From contig CAXGWP010000007.1 of the NCBI GenBank assembly GCA_964013575.1, positions 1-64,000 of the forward strand: 64,000 bases of DNA, read 5' to 3'. The DNA is from BJGV01 sp964013575. Lineage in GTDB: Bacteria; Pseudomonadota; Gammaproteobacteria; Burkholderiales; Nitrosomonadaceae. Shown piece by piece: positions 45,700 through 54,160 of the stretch (positions are counted from its first letter, which is position 1; each line of letters starts with the position of its first letter). The notes beneath the pieces are model-generated. The model had not been told where the DNA came from. It ran no database searches and saw nothing but the letters and a program-made list of their open reading frames with translations. Made by a program: the position numbers and the translations under genes.

Positions 45700-46155
45700 T
45701 CAAATAGTTGCTTCACCTAAAACTGATATGGTTACATTAACTGATACATCACTATGCAAAACAATACTTATAGGATGATCACCCACACTCTTCAAAGGCC
45801 CATCAGGCATACGAAGCATAGTTCTATCAACCTCAAAACCTTGAACTTTCAGAGCCTCCACAATATCAGCACTTGTGACTGACCCAAATAATTTCCCATC
45901 AACCCCAGTTTTTTGGGTGATCTGTACCATTAAACCTTCTAGCTTAGCTGCATATGATTTAACATCAGCTAATTTCTCTGCTGCTGCTTTTTCTAACTCA
46001 GAACGCTTAGATTCAAACTCAGCAATACTGGTTTCTGTAGCCCTCTTAGCCTTTCCCTGAGGAATTAAAAAATTACGGGCATAACCATTCTTTACATTTA
46101 TTACATCGCCTAACTGCCCAAGGCTAGAAATGTTCTCCATCAATATAATTTGCAT
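45700..46155 (-). CDS. rplI: 50S ribosomal protein L9
   Basis: The 151-residue protein begins MQIILMENISSLGQLGDVINVKNGYARNFLIP in family form (N-terminal domain), followed by the long connecting helix (about 40-75) and the C-terminal domain ending VNVTISVLGEATI. Length fits L9 (about 149). It is the third gene of the rpsF-rpsR-rplI operon, 11 bases after rpsR, and is followed by a strong terminator. Confidence 0.98.
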   Translation of the reverse strand: MQIILMENISSLGQLGDVINVKNGYARNFLIPQGKAKRATETSIAEFESKRSELEKAAAEKLADVKSYAAKLEGLMVQITQKTGVDGKLFGSVTSADIVEALKVQGFEVDRTMLRMPDGPLKSVGDHPISIVLHSDVSVNVTISVLGEATI

Positions 46156-46166
46156 ACTGTGAGCCC

Positions 46167-46448
46167 TCAGTGTAAATCAGTATATGGTAACAGAGCAAGA
46201 TATCGTGCCCGTTCAACAGCCCCACCTAATTGACGCTGATAATGTGATTTTGTACCAGTAATGCGTGCAGGAATAATCTTATAATTCTCATTAATAAAAT
46301 CTTTTAATAACTCAATATCTTTGTAATCTACTTCTTTAACTCCTTCTGCAGTAAAACGACAAAACTTTCTACGCTTGAAGAGTGGTCGATTTGCGCTTTT
46401 ATCTTTATCTCTATCCCTTCCTTTACGCTTAGCTATAAAACGACCCAT
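46167..46448 (-). CDS. rpsR: 30S ribosomal protein S18
   Basis: A 93-residue S18 with the conserved core KFCRFTAEGVKEVDYKDIELLKDFI and IPARITGTKSHYQRQL, ending RARYLALLPYTDLH. A basic N-terminal extension (AKRKGRDRDKDKSANRPLFKRR) makes it longer than the usual 75 residues. It lies between rpsF and rplI. The 66-base gap to rpsF is too short for priB, which many proteobacteria have here. Confidence 0.97.
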   Translation of the reverse strand: MGRFIAKRKGRDRDKDKSANRPLFKRRKFCRFTAEGVKEVDYKDIELLKDFINENYKIIPARITGTKSHYQRQLGGAVERARYLALLPYTDLH

Positions 46449-46514
46449 AATTTTTCCTATTATCTAATTATATAAATATATATTGACAAATAAGCCATAA
46501 AATAATTTAGCTTA

Positions 46515-46892
46515 TCAACCAACGTTAATCTCTACAGAATCATCTACTCGCAATGCACGCCTCTCCTTATCATCCCTCATCATCGGAGAAGGGTTAACTA
46601 TTGGACCATCAACCCTAATTGTGAGATAACGAAGAATTGCATCATTGAATTTAAAAGCATGTTCTATTTCTTCAAGAGTCTCCTTATCACATTCAATATT
46701 CATTAAAATATAATGTGCCTTATGTAGCTTATTAATCAAATATGCAAGTTGGCGGCGTCCCCAATCTTCCTGGCGATGAACTTTTCCATTTTTAGCGGTC
46801 ACCATTCCATGATAACGCTCAATCATCGCCGGCACTTGTTCACTTTGATCTGGATGTACAATAAAAACAATCTCATAATGACGCATAAACAC
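46515..46892 (-). CDS. rpsF: 30S ribosomal protein S6
   Basis: A 125-residue S6, recognisable from MRHYEIVFIVHPDQSEQVPAMIERY (after a two-residue extension), the RRQLAYLINKLHKAHYILMNIE segment and the C-terminal tail. The tail here is acidic and Asp/Val-rich (ERRALRVDDSVEINVG) rather than polyglutamate. MFMRHYE suggests the true start may be the second Met. It is the first gene of the S6-S18-L9 operon. S6 and S18 form a heterodimer in the 30S subunit that autoregulates this operon in other bacteria. Confidence 0.96.
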   Translation of the reverse strand: MFMRHYEIVFIVHPDQSEQVPAMIERYHGMVTAKNGKVHRQEDWGRRQLAYLINKLHKAHYILMNIECDKETLEEIEHAFKFNDAILRYLTIRVDGPIVNPSPMMRDDKERRALRVDDSVEINVG

Positions 46893-46953
46893 TCCCTTTG
46901 GGTAAAATCTTCCACTTTAAGAATGCGGTAAGATAAGGACTAGCTCGGGAGGC

Positions 46954-46982
46954 ATTCTAACTAAAAAGTAAAACAATATCAA
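46954..46982 (-). promoter_or_regulatory. Candidate sigma-70 promoter of the rpsF operon
   Basis: On the minus strand TTGATA (46982-46977) and TAGAAT (46959-46954) are separated by exactly 17 bases, about 60 bases upstream of the rpsF start. The -10 element is also one arm of an inverted repeat (AGAATGC/GCATTCT, 46952-46958 and 46920-46926), which could be an alternative RNA structure if transcription started further upstream. Confidence 0.6.
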
Positions 46983-47077
46983 TAAGAAACAGAACTAATC
47001 TCCTAAAACCAGAATACTACACAGTATAAGTTATTACTGATATAAAATATTGCCACAGATATTATTTCTCTTATACC

Positions 47078-47821
47078 CTAACTCCCCTTACTAATTTTTT
47101 GTCGATAAGTCTCAAATAAACATACACCTGCGCTCATCGAAACATTAAGGCTTTGAACACTGCCCAACATAGGAATTGAAATTAACTGATCACATGTTTC
47201 ACGTGTAAGCCTTCTCATACCATTACCCTCGGAACCTAAGACCCATGCCACAGAACCATTTATTTTAGAAAATTGTAATTTATTTTTTGCGCTAGAATCA
47301 GTACCAATTACCCAAATACCATTCTCTTTTAATTTACGTAATGTTCGAGCAAGATTAGTAACAACAATGTATGGAACAGAATCAGCTGCACCGCTTGCTA
47401 CCTTATACACTGAAGCTGTAAGGCCAACACATCGATTTTTAGGAGCAATAACTGCATCAACACCAAAGGCATCCGCTACACGTAGGCAAGCACCTAAATT
47501 ATGCGGATCTTGGATTCCATCTAAGATCAAAAATAATGCCGGTCCAGTTAAAGTATCTAGCACGTCATCAATACTTATATAATTACATGTTGTATCAATA
47601 TTTGCTGCAACACCTTGATGACTATTCCTACCTGACATATCACTAATCCTGTCCCCATTACACAATATTACACGTACCCTTTGAGCTGCAGAAAATTTAA
47701 TTAAATCTCTTGCACGCTGATCACGACGAGCTGAGTCTAAAAAAATTTCTTTGACACTTTTTGGATTCTGTCGTAAACGACTGGTGATTGCATGAAAACC
47801 AAATATAAGGCGAATGTTTGA
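47078..47821 (-). CDS. rlmB: 23S rRNA (guanosine-2'-O-)-methyltransferase
   Basis: A SpoU-family 2'-O-methyltransferase that modifies G2251 of 23S rRNA. Motif 1 is FLILDGIQDPHNLGACLRVADAFG, with VIAPKNRC, and the C-terminal knot motifs VLGSEGNGMRRLT and IPMLGSVQSLNVSMSAGVCLFE are intact. The N-terminal substrate-binding domain begins IFGFHAITSRL. The frame runs to 47854, but the Met at 47821 (MSNIRLIFGFHA) fits the family better. It follows rnr on the same strand, the conserved rnr-rlmB order. Confidence 0.95.
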   Translation of the reverse strand, partial: SNIRLIFGFHAITSRLRQNPKSVKEIFLDSARRDQRARDLIKFSAAQRVRVILCNGDRISDMSGRNSHQGVAANIDTTCNYISIDDVLDTLTGPALFLILDGIQDPHNLGACLRVADAFGVDAVIAPKNRCVGLTASVYKVASGAADSVPYIVVTNLARTLRKLKENGIWVIGTDSSAKNKLQFSKINGSVAWVLGSEGNGMRRLTRETCDQLISIPMLGSVQSLNVSMSAGVCLFETYRQKISKGS

Positions 47822-47927
47822 CATTAAGTTGAGTAATACGATTCCTAGAGACAATTAACTAAAATATAACCTGTCTCTCATTTAAATGAAAATTAGTTAA
47901 ATTAATTTATAAAAATATATCAAAATC

Positions 47928-50102
47928 CTATTCATTCTTGCCAGCTAGGATAAAATCAATCTTACTACTTTCTAGGTCAACTCGTACAATTTTCACCCTA
48001 ATCCGTTCACCAAGACGATATCGTCCGCCTCCACGCTCTCCTATCAGCATATGCTTCACAGAATCAAAATGAAAATAGTCTTTAGCTAAATCAGAAATAT
48101 GTACTAGGCCCTCAACATAAAAGCTATCTAATGTAACAAATAAACCAAAACTAGTAACACCACTAATAACTCCTCCAAAACATTCCCCAATTCTATCTTG
48201 CATATAAAAACATTTAAGCCAAGACTCTACATCCCTAACAGCCTCATCAGCACGACGCTCTGTCTGTGAACAATGCTCACCCAATTCATGCCAATTACCT
48301 GGAGAATATATTGCCCCATTAAGTACTCCCTTAATTGCCCGGTGTACAAGAAGATCTGGGTAACGGCGTATAGGTGAAGTAAAGTGAGTATAAGACTCAT
48401 ATGCTAACCCGAAATGCCCAATGTTATCTGGACTATAAACTGCCTGGCGTAGTGATCGTAGCATTACAGCCTGGAGTAACTCTGAATCCGGTCTATCTTT
48501 AATTTTTTCTAATGTCTTAACATAATCCTTGGCATGAGGGTCAGACCCTCCACCAAGCTGCAAACCAAATTCTTTTAAAAAATTACGCAATGCATCAAGT
48601 TTCTCTAATGTTGGACCATCATGAATACGATAAACTGTAGGCTGTTTATACTCTAGTAAGAAATCAGAAGCACATACATTGGCCGCCAACATGCATTCCT
48701 CAATTAATCGATGAGCAACATTTCGTTGTACTGGCAGTATCTGCTCAATCTTATCTAGCTCATTAAAAATCATTTGAGTTTCTATAGTTTCAAAATCAAT
48801 TGCACCACGCTTCTTTCTTGCTACAAGCAATACTTTATATAATTTGTAAAGTAACTGTATATGCTGTGATATATTTTCGTGCTGTTTAGCAATCTCACCC
48901 TTCGGATTACTTATTATTTCTGCCACCTGATCATAGGTAAAGCGAGCATGAGACCTCATTACTGCTGGATAAAAACAATAATTATTAAAGCATCCATCAA
49001 TGTCTATAGATATTTCACATACCATGCACAAACGCTCAACTTGTGGATTAAGGGAGCATAGTCCATTTGATAGTGTCTCCGGTAGCATTGGAATTACTCG
49101 TCTAGGAAAATATACAGAATTCCCACGCTTAAGCGCCTCCTGATCAAGTGGATCTCTTGGTTTTACATAATGACTAACGTCAGCAATTGCAACATATAAT
49201 TTATAACCCTTACCTTCGCGTTCACAATATACTGCATCATCAAAATCTCTTGCTGTCTCACCATCTATAGTTACCAATGGCAGATGACAAATATCTGTGC
49301 GCCCTAACAGATCTTTTTTGAGCACTTTCTTAGGAAATTGAGCAGAGTGTTCCTCTATTTCTCGAGTAAATTTATATGGTAAATCATACTTTCGAAGGGC
49401 AATTTCAATCTCCATTCCAGGCGCAGTATAATCACCTAAAATTTCAACAATACGCCCAATAGGCTGAACATTTTTATAGGGCTGTTGAATAATTTCTACC
49501 ATTACAATTTGCCCTGCTCTCGCATTCATGGATGATTCTTTTGGCACCAGAACATCCTGACTAATTCGTTTGTTCTCAGCTGTCACAGAAAGGATGCCAT
49601 ACTCAATATGCAACCGCCCTACCAAGTGTTTTACAACTCGTTCCAGCACCTCAACAATAGCTCCTTCTCTACGCCCACGCCGGTCTGCCCCAACATCACG
49701 TACCATGACTATATCTCCATGCAAAACCTTACGCATTTCTTTTGGACTAAGAAATAAATCAGCAGCACCATCATCAGGAACAAGAAACCCGAAACCATCT
49801 GCATGCCCTTGCACCTTACCTTTAATAAGGTGCAATTTTTCTACCACATAGATATAGCCTTTACGATTAGATATAATCTGCCCTGCACGTATCATCGCAG
49901 AAAGACGTCTGTTAAAGTTTTCTTCTTCTTCTTGTGTAATACTAAATAAACTATATAAGGCTAGTTTTGTTACTGGAACACCCTGCTCATTTAACACCTC
50001 CAGGATGAATTCTCTACTTGGTAACGGATACTCATACAATTTTTTTTCCCTTCCAATATAAGGGTCTAGATTACGAATTCTCCTTCCTTTATTGTTTGAC
50101 AA
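47928..50102 (-). CDS. rnr: Ribonuclease R
   Basis: A 724-residue 3'-5' exoribonuclease that degrades structured RNA. In order it has an N-terminal winged-helix-like region (PVTKLALYSLFSI), cold-shock domains (VQGHADGFGFLVPDDGAADLFL), the RNB catalytic domain with the Asp cluster TIDGETARDFDDAVYCE (about 275-290), and a C-terminal S1 domain (FGGVISGVTSFGLFVTLDSFYVEGLVHIS). The lysine-rich tail of E. coli RNase R is nearly absent, so it ends just after S1. The start codon overlaps the -35 region of the divergent tRNA-Leu promoter. Confidence 0.96.
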   Translation of the reverse strand: MSNNKGRRIRNLDPYIGREKKLYEYPLPSREFILEVLNEQGVPVTKLALYSLFSITQEEEENFNRRLSAMIRAGQIISNRKGYIYVVEKLHLIKGKVQGHADGFGFLVPDDGAADLFLSPKEMRKVLHGDIVMVRDVGADRRGRREGAIVEVLERVVKHLVGRLHIEYGILSVTAENKRISQDVLVPKESSMNARAGQIVMVEIIQQPYKNVQPIGRIVEILGDYTAPGMEIEIALRKYDLPYKFTREIEEHSAQFPKKVLKKDLLGRTDICHLPLVTIDGETARDFDDAVYCEREGKGYKLYVAIADVSHYVKPRDPLDQEALKRGNSVYFPRRVIPMLPETLSNGLCSLNPQVERLCMVCEISIDIDGCFNNYCFYPAVMRSHARFTYDQVAEIISNPKGEIAKQHENISQHIQLLYKLYKVLLVARKKRGAIDFETIETQMIFNELDKIEQILPVQRNVAHRLIEECMLAANVCASDFLLEYKQPTVYRIHDGPTLEKLDALRNFLKEFGLQLGGGSDPHAKDYVKTLEKIKDRPDSELLQAVMLRSLRQAVYSPDNIGHFGLAYESYTHFTSPIRRYPDLLVHRAIKGVLNGAIYSPGNWHELGEHCSQTERRADEAVRDVESWLKCFYMQDRIGECFGGVISGVTSFGLFVTLDSFYVEGLVHISDLAKDYFHFDSVKHMLIGERGGGRYRLGERIRVKIVRVDLESSKIDFILAGKNE

Positions 50103-50123
50103 AACAATGGTTTCCTATAAAAT
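50096..50123 (+). promoter_or_regulatory. Candidate sigma-70 promoter for tRNA-Leu
   Basis: A consensus TTGACA (50096-50101) and TAAAAT (50118-50123) are 16 bases apart, about 38 bases before the tRNA-Leu gene. The -35 overlaps the start codon of divergent rnr. The call rests on consensus and position only. Confidence 0.6.
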
Positions 50124-50161
50124 TAAACTTACTTTCTTCCTGGCTATGAATATAGAATATT

Positions 50162-50248
50162 GTCCAGATGGCGGAATTGGTAGACGCACTAGGTTCAGGT
50201 CCTAGCGGTGGCAACACTGTGGAGGTTCGAGTCCTCTTCTGGACACCA
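50162..50248 (+). tRNA. tRNA-Leu (CAG), CCA encoded
   Basis: An 87-base class II tRNA. The acceptor GTCCAGA pairs with TCTGGAC. The anticodon stem CTAGG/CCTAG has loop TTCAGGT (anticodon CAG), the variable arm is CGGTGGCAACACTG, and the T-arm is GGAGGTTCGAGTCCTC. CCA is encoded. Confidence 0.96.
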
Positions 50249-50350
50249 CAGTCATTTTTATCTATGCCGCTATACAGTATTCTACAAAGTAACTCTATTA
50301 GGTTATAGACTATTTCATAACCTTGCATTATGTTGCATAATATTTCAATT

Positions 50351-50854
50351 ATGGGCACAGAGAAAACTATAATAAAAAGATTAATTGCAGCTTTATCTTG
50401 CTTAATTATATTATCTTGTGGATTCCACCTAAGAGGCCTGTCAACACTTCCATTTGAAACAGTCTATATCAAGGCTCCAAATACTTCGACTTCTCTAGAT
50501 ATCAAAAGAAGAATTCAAGCATCAAGTAATGCAACTGTCGTTAGTAGCCCAGATAATGCTCAAGTAATATTACAAATCATAAAAGAAAACTATAGAAAAA
50601 TTATTCTCTCCGTTTCCAGTAAAGGAAGAGTCCGAGAATTTCAATTACGTTATACTCTTTCATTTCGTCTAATCAATCAGGAGGGACAAGAAATTTCACC
50701 TGCTACTGAAATCATTATTAAACAGGTACTACCATTCTCAGATTCAGCATTTTTATCATCCCAAAGAGAAGAAACAATGCTTCATGTGCAAATGAAAAAA
50801 GATGCCATTCTAAGACTAATATATAGACTGGGAAAATTGAAATCATTAAGCTAG
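50351..50854 (+). CDS. lptE: LPS-assembly lipoprotein LptE
   Basis: LptE plugs the LptD barrel that inserts lipopolysaccharide into the outer membrane. The protein of about 167 residues has a lipoprotein signal with lipobox ILSCGFHLRG, the classical LptE N-terminus, and the beta-rich body including QLRYTLSFRLINQEG. The frame is open to 50330, but ATG 50351 (MGTEKTIIKRL) gives a normal signal peptide. Unlike the usual leuS-lptE-holA order, it stands between tRNA-Leu and the Nramp-Mla operon, and no leuS or holA is in the window. Confidence 0.9.
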   Translation: MGTEKTIIKRLIAALSCLIILSCGFHLRGLSTLPFETVYIKAPNTSTSLDIKRRIQASSNATVVSSPDNAQVILQIIKENYRKIILSVSSKGRVREFQLRYTLSFRLINQEGQEISPATEIIIKQVLPFSDSAFLSSQREETMLHVQMKKDAILRLIYRLGKLKSLS

Positions 50855-50932
50855 ATAAGATGGATTATTAATACATCATCTTCTAGTCTTACAGCAACAT
50901 ATTTCTTCGCTAGTATTCACAAACAATCACTA

Positions 50933-52216
50933 ATGATAATACAAAACAAACTATTTACCGGTCTATTTTCACGCCTAGGCCCTGGCTTACTCTATGCTGG
51001 TGCTGCCGTGGGTGTGTCCCATCTGGTGCAATCCACCCGTGCTGGCGGAATGTTTGGGTTTGAATTAATACTTGCAATTATTATTATTCATCTGATCAAA
51101 TATCCATTTTTTGAGTTCGGCCCACGTTACACAGCAGCAACAGGTAAAAACTTATTATACGGCTACAAAAAACTTGGCAAATGGGCAGTCTGGGTCTATT
51201 TAACTATGACCCTATCTACAATGTTCATAATTCAGGCAGCCGTTACTGTTGTAACATCTGGATTGATAACCTATATTTTTGGACTTGAGGGACTTGGTGG
51301 CCATAACCCACAAATAGTTGCCGCCATTATCAGCAGTCTATTACTACTATTTTGCTTTACTTTATTAGTTAATGGCCACTATGCGTTACTAGATAAATTT
51401 ATAAAAGCCATTATTCTCGTGCTAGCTATAACATCTATTGCTGCTGTCATTACACTAATCTTTGACAACCCAGGCCATTATAAATCTGCCTCGCTTTTCT
51501 TTGATTTCTCCAATACAGCTCATTTACTCTTTCTCGTAGCATTTCTAGGCTGGATGCCTGCACCAATGGATATTTCAGTGTGGCATTCTATTTGGTCTGA
51601 AAGCAAGAATGAAAACGATGGTAAAGTTGCTAGTATGAAAGCGGCTATATTCGATTTCAGAATAGGTTTTATAGGAACCGCGTTTTTAGCCATATGTTTC
51701 TTACTATTAGGTGCATTGGTAATGTATGGTAGCGGCAATACATTTGAAACTGGCGGTGCAGCATTTGCAGGCCAACTACTAGGTATGTATGAACAAATCC
51801 TTGGGGAATGGGCTTACCCAATTGTCGCTGTTGCGGCATTGACCACCATGTTCAGTACTACCTTGACTTTATTAGATGCTTTCCCACGCACCATTAGTAC
51901 ATCGCTTGAGCTACTATTTCCTGAGAAAATAAAACATCATAATAAACATAAGACTTATCTAGTCTGGCTGTTAATTACCATCGTAGGCACATTAACAATA
52001 CTTTTCTTTTTCCTCACTTCAATGAGAGGCATGGTAACAGTTGGTACAATTATCGCCTTTGTTGCTGCTCCGATCCTAGCCTCGCTGAATACACTAGCAA
52101 TGTTTGATAAAGATATTTCTAAACAACACCGTCCTGGTAAACTCATGTTAATATGGTGTCTGTTAGGCCTAACTTCAATGACTGTCTGTTCAATTAGTTA
52201 TTTATTTTTACTCTAA
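50933..52216 (+). CDS. Nramp-related membrane transporter lacking the metal-site motifs
   Basis: This 427-residue protein has about eleven membrane segments and is related to Nramp/MntH transporters (LGPGLLYAGAAVGVSHLVQSTRAG at helix 1, FLGWMPAPMDISVWHS at helix 6). The residues that bind metal in true Nramps are replaced: the helix 1 DPGN reads GVSH and the helix 6 MPH reads MPA. It belongs to a proteobacterial subgroup annotated as metal transporters without proven substrate. Its stop codon overlaps the mlaE start (TAATG), so it is expressed with the lipid-transport genes, which hints at a linked role. Confidence 0.8.
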   Translation: MIIQNKLFTGLFSRLGPGLLYAGAAVGVSHLVQSTRAGGMFGFELILAIIIIHLIKYPFFEFGPRYTAATGKNLLYGYKKLGKWAVWVYLTMTLSTMFIIQAAVTVVTSGLITYIFGLEGLGGHNPQIVAAIISSLLLLFCFTLLVNGHYALLDKFIKAIILVLAITSIAAVITLIFDNPGHYKSASLFFDFSNTAHLLFLVAFLGWMPAPMDISVWHSIWSESKNENDGKVASMKAAIFDFRIGFIGTAFLAICFLLLGALVMYGSGNTFETGGAAFAGQLLGMYEQILGEWAYPIVAVAALTTMFSTTLTLLDAFPRTISTSLELLFPEKIKHHNKHKTYLVWLLITIVGTLTILFFFLTSMRGMVTVGTIIAFVAAPILASLNTLAMFDKDISKQHRPGKLMLIWCLLGLTSMTVCSISYLFLL

Positions 52217-53352
52217 TGTCAAGTGGTCACGATTCTAATTTCCCAATATTAATTCACCACTCTTTAAGCGATACAGGTGTACACAAATTGATTTTGTCCG
52301 GAAATTTTACACTTAGTGAACTGGAAAAACGATCACAATCATTATCTACTGAGCTGAGCCCCTTTGTATCCAACTCTAATCTACACTGGGACTTAACTGG
52401 TATTAAAAAAATGGACAATACTGTTGCACTGCTACTATGGAAAGTCTGGGGAAGAGTCCGTCCTAAATACTTAAAATTGACTATAGAGCAAGAAAACTTA
52501 TTTAATCGTATAGAAAATACTATGGCCATATCAAAACCACCAAAAACATTTGGTTTTAACCCTATCAGGACACTAGGAGAGACATCAATTTTAGCTTGGG
52601 AAAACCTTATAGGCATAATTACACTAACTGGCCAACTAATCCTAGACACAAGGTATTTAATTACCTATCCAGCTCGAATTCCTTGGCGTGAAATTTCTGC
52701 AACACTCTTTCGAACCGGTGCACAAGCATTAGGTATTACTGCTTTAGTAGGATTTCTTATCGGTATTGTATTAAGTTATCTTTCATCCCAACAATTACAA
52801 ACATATGGTGCTGACATTTTCATCATCAATATTCTTGGAATCAGCATCATTCGTGAACTTGGACCAATGCTTGCAGCGATTCTAGTGGCAGGACGCTCTG
52901 GTTCTTCTATGACAGCACAATTAGGAGTAATGCGAGTAACAGAGGAATTAGATGCTCTGGCTGTCATGGGTATACCATACAGTTTACGCCTTATTTTACC
53001 AAAGGTAATTGGTTTAAGTATTGCCATGCCGTTACTAGTCATATGGACAAGCTCCATTGCATTAATGGGTGGCATGGTTTCTGCTGAAATTCAATTAGGA
53101 TTAGGATATCAATTCTTCCTCGATAAGCTATCAGATGTTGTGCCTATTGAAAATTTATGGATAGGATTAGGAAAAGGTGTAGTATGCGGCATAATTGTTG
53201 CCCTCATCAGCTGTCATTTTGGTTTAAGAATAAAATCTAATACTGAGAGCCTTGGTGAGGGAACTACCACTGCAGTAGTTACTGCAATCACTACAGTTAT
53301 TATTATTGATGCAATTTTTGCCATAATTTTTGCAAATGTAGGTCTCCTATAG
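52216..53352 (+). CDS. mlaE: Mla-type ABC transporter permease with N-terminal STAS domain
   Basis: The 378-residue protein joins a STAS-like domain (about 15-110; HWDLTGIKKMDNTVALLLWKVW) to an MlaE permease with about five membrane helices (GITALVGFLIGIVLSYLSSQ, then FIINILGISIIRELGPMLAAILVAGRSGS). In E. coli the STAS protein MlaB is separate; here it is fused. With MlaF and MlaD it should form the inner-membrane phospholipid transporter that keeps outer-membrane lipid asymmetry. No mlaC or mlaA is found here. Translation is coupled to the Nramp-like gene. Confidence 0.9.
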   Translation: MSSGHDSNFPILIHHSLSDTGVHKLILSGNFTLSELEKRSQSLSTELSPFVSNSNLHWDLTGIKKMDNTVALLLWKVWGRVRPKYLKLTIEQENLFNRIENTMAISKPPKTFGFNPIRTLGETSILAWENLIGIITLTGQLILDTRYLITYPARIPWREISATLFRTGAQALGITALVGFLIGIVLSYLSSQQLQTYGADIFIINILGISIIRELGPMLAAILVAGRSGSSMTAQLGVMRVTEELDALAVMGIPYSLRLILPKVIGLSIAMPLLVIWTSSIALMGGMVSAEIQLGLGYQFFLDKLSDVVPIENLWIGLGKGVVCGIIVALISCHFGLRIKSNTESLGEGTTTAVVTAITTVIIIDAIFAIIFANVGLL

Positions 53353-53367
53353 GACCTATAAAGATAT

Positions 53368-54153
53368 ATGTCTAATCTAAAGAATATCATTAAAATAGAT
53401 GGATTACATGCTAGTTTTGGCGAACATATTGTGCTTAAGAATATTAATCTAAGTGTCTTTCAAGGTGAAGTATTAACACTAGTTGGAAGCTCAGGCAGTG
53501 GAAAAACAGTATTACTGAGACATATGCTAGGATTAGAAACGCCAGCTCAAGGAACAATTAGTGTCTTTAATCAATCTATTCATAATATTGGCCATATAAA
53601 ATTACAAACCATGCGAAACCGAAGCGGTGTTTTATTTCAAAATGGCGCATTGTTCAGTGCATTATCAGTATATGACAATATTGCCTTACCACTTAGAGAA
53701 CTGCGCACTCTAGATGAGAGTATTATAAATAATCTTGTTATGTTAAAGCTTAAAATGGTAGAAATAGGAACAGAACATGCAAATAAGATGCCAGCTGAAC
53801 TCTCTGGAGGAATGGTGAAGCGTATTGCATTAGCTCGTGCTATGGCATTAGATCCTGAATTATTGTTTCTAGATGAACCAACTGCTGGACTTGACCCTGT
53901 ACTCAGTGATAGTTTTGTAAAGTTAATTCAAACACTTCGAACTGAACTTGCATTAACAATAGTAATGACTACACATGATTTAGATACATTAGTTGCTCTA
54001 TCTGACCGTATAGCAGTGCTTGCTGATCAACAAATTGTAGCCCTAGGTAATTTAACTGAAGTGACTAACAGTAGTCACCCATTTATTAAAAATTACTTTG
54101 GGGGGGATCGTAGCTTGCGAGCATTAGCTGGTATGGAGAAAAAACCTTATTGA
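53368..54153 (+). CDS. mlaF: Mla-type ABC transporter ATP-binding protein
   Basis: A 261-residue ABC ATPase with Walker A GSSGSGKTVLL (about 40-50), Q-loop in LFQNGALFSALSVYDN, signature LSGGMVKRIALARA (about 146-159) and Walker B LLFLDEPTAGLDP. The LFQNGALFS motif is typical of MlaF-type ATPases that power lipid transport. It follows mlaE by 15 bases and precedes mlaD by 7. Confidence 0.94.
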   Translation: MSNLKNIIKIDGLHASFGEHIVLKNINLSVFQGEVLTLVGSSGSGKTVLLRHMLGLETPAQGTISVFNQSIHNIGHIKLQTMRNRSGVLFQNGALFSALSVYDNIALPLRELRTLDESIINNLVMLKLKMVEIGTEHANKMPAELSGGMVKRIALARAMALDPELLFLDEPTAGLDPVLSDSFVKLIQTLRTELALTIVMTTHDLDTLVALSDRIAVLADQQIVALGNLTEVTNSSHPFIKNYFGGDRSLRALAGMEKKPY

Positions 54154-54160
54154 GGAAATA

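Noticed and set aside
50089..50358. Minus-strand ORF spanning tRNA-Leu
   Set aside because: It reads antisense through the tRNA, giving the familiar spurious peptide with TRTSTVLPPLGPEPSAST. The tRNA explains the sequence.
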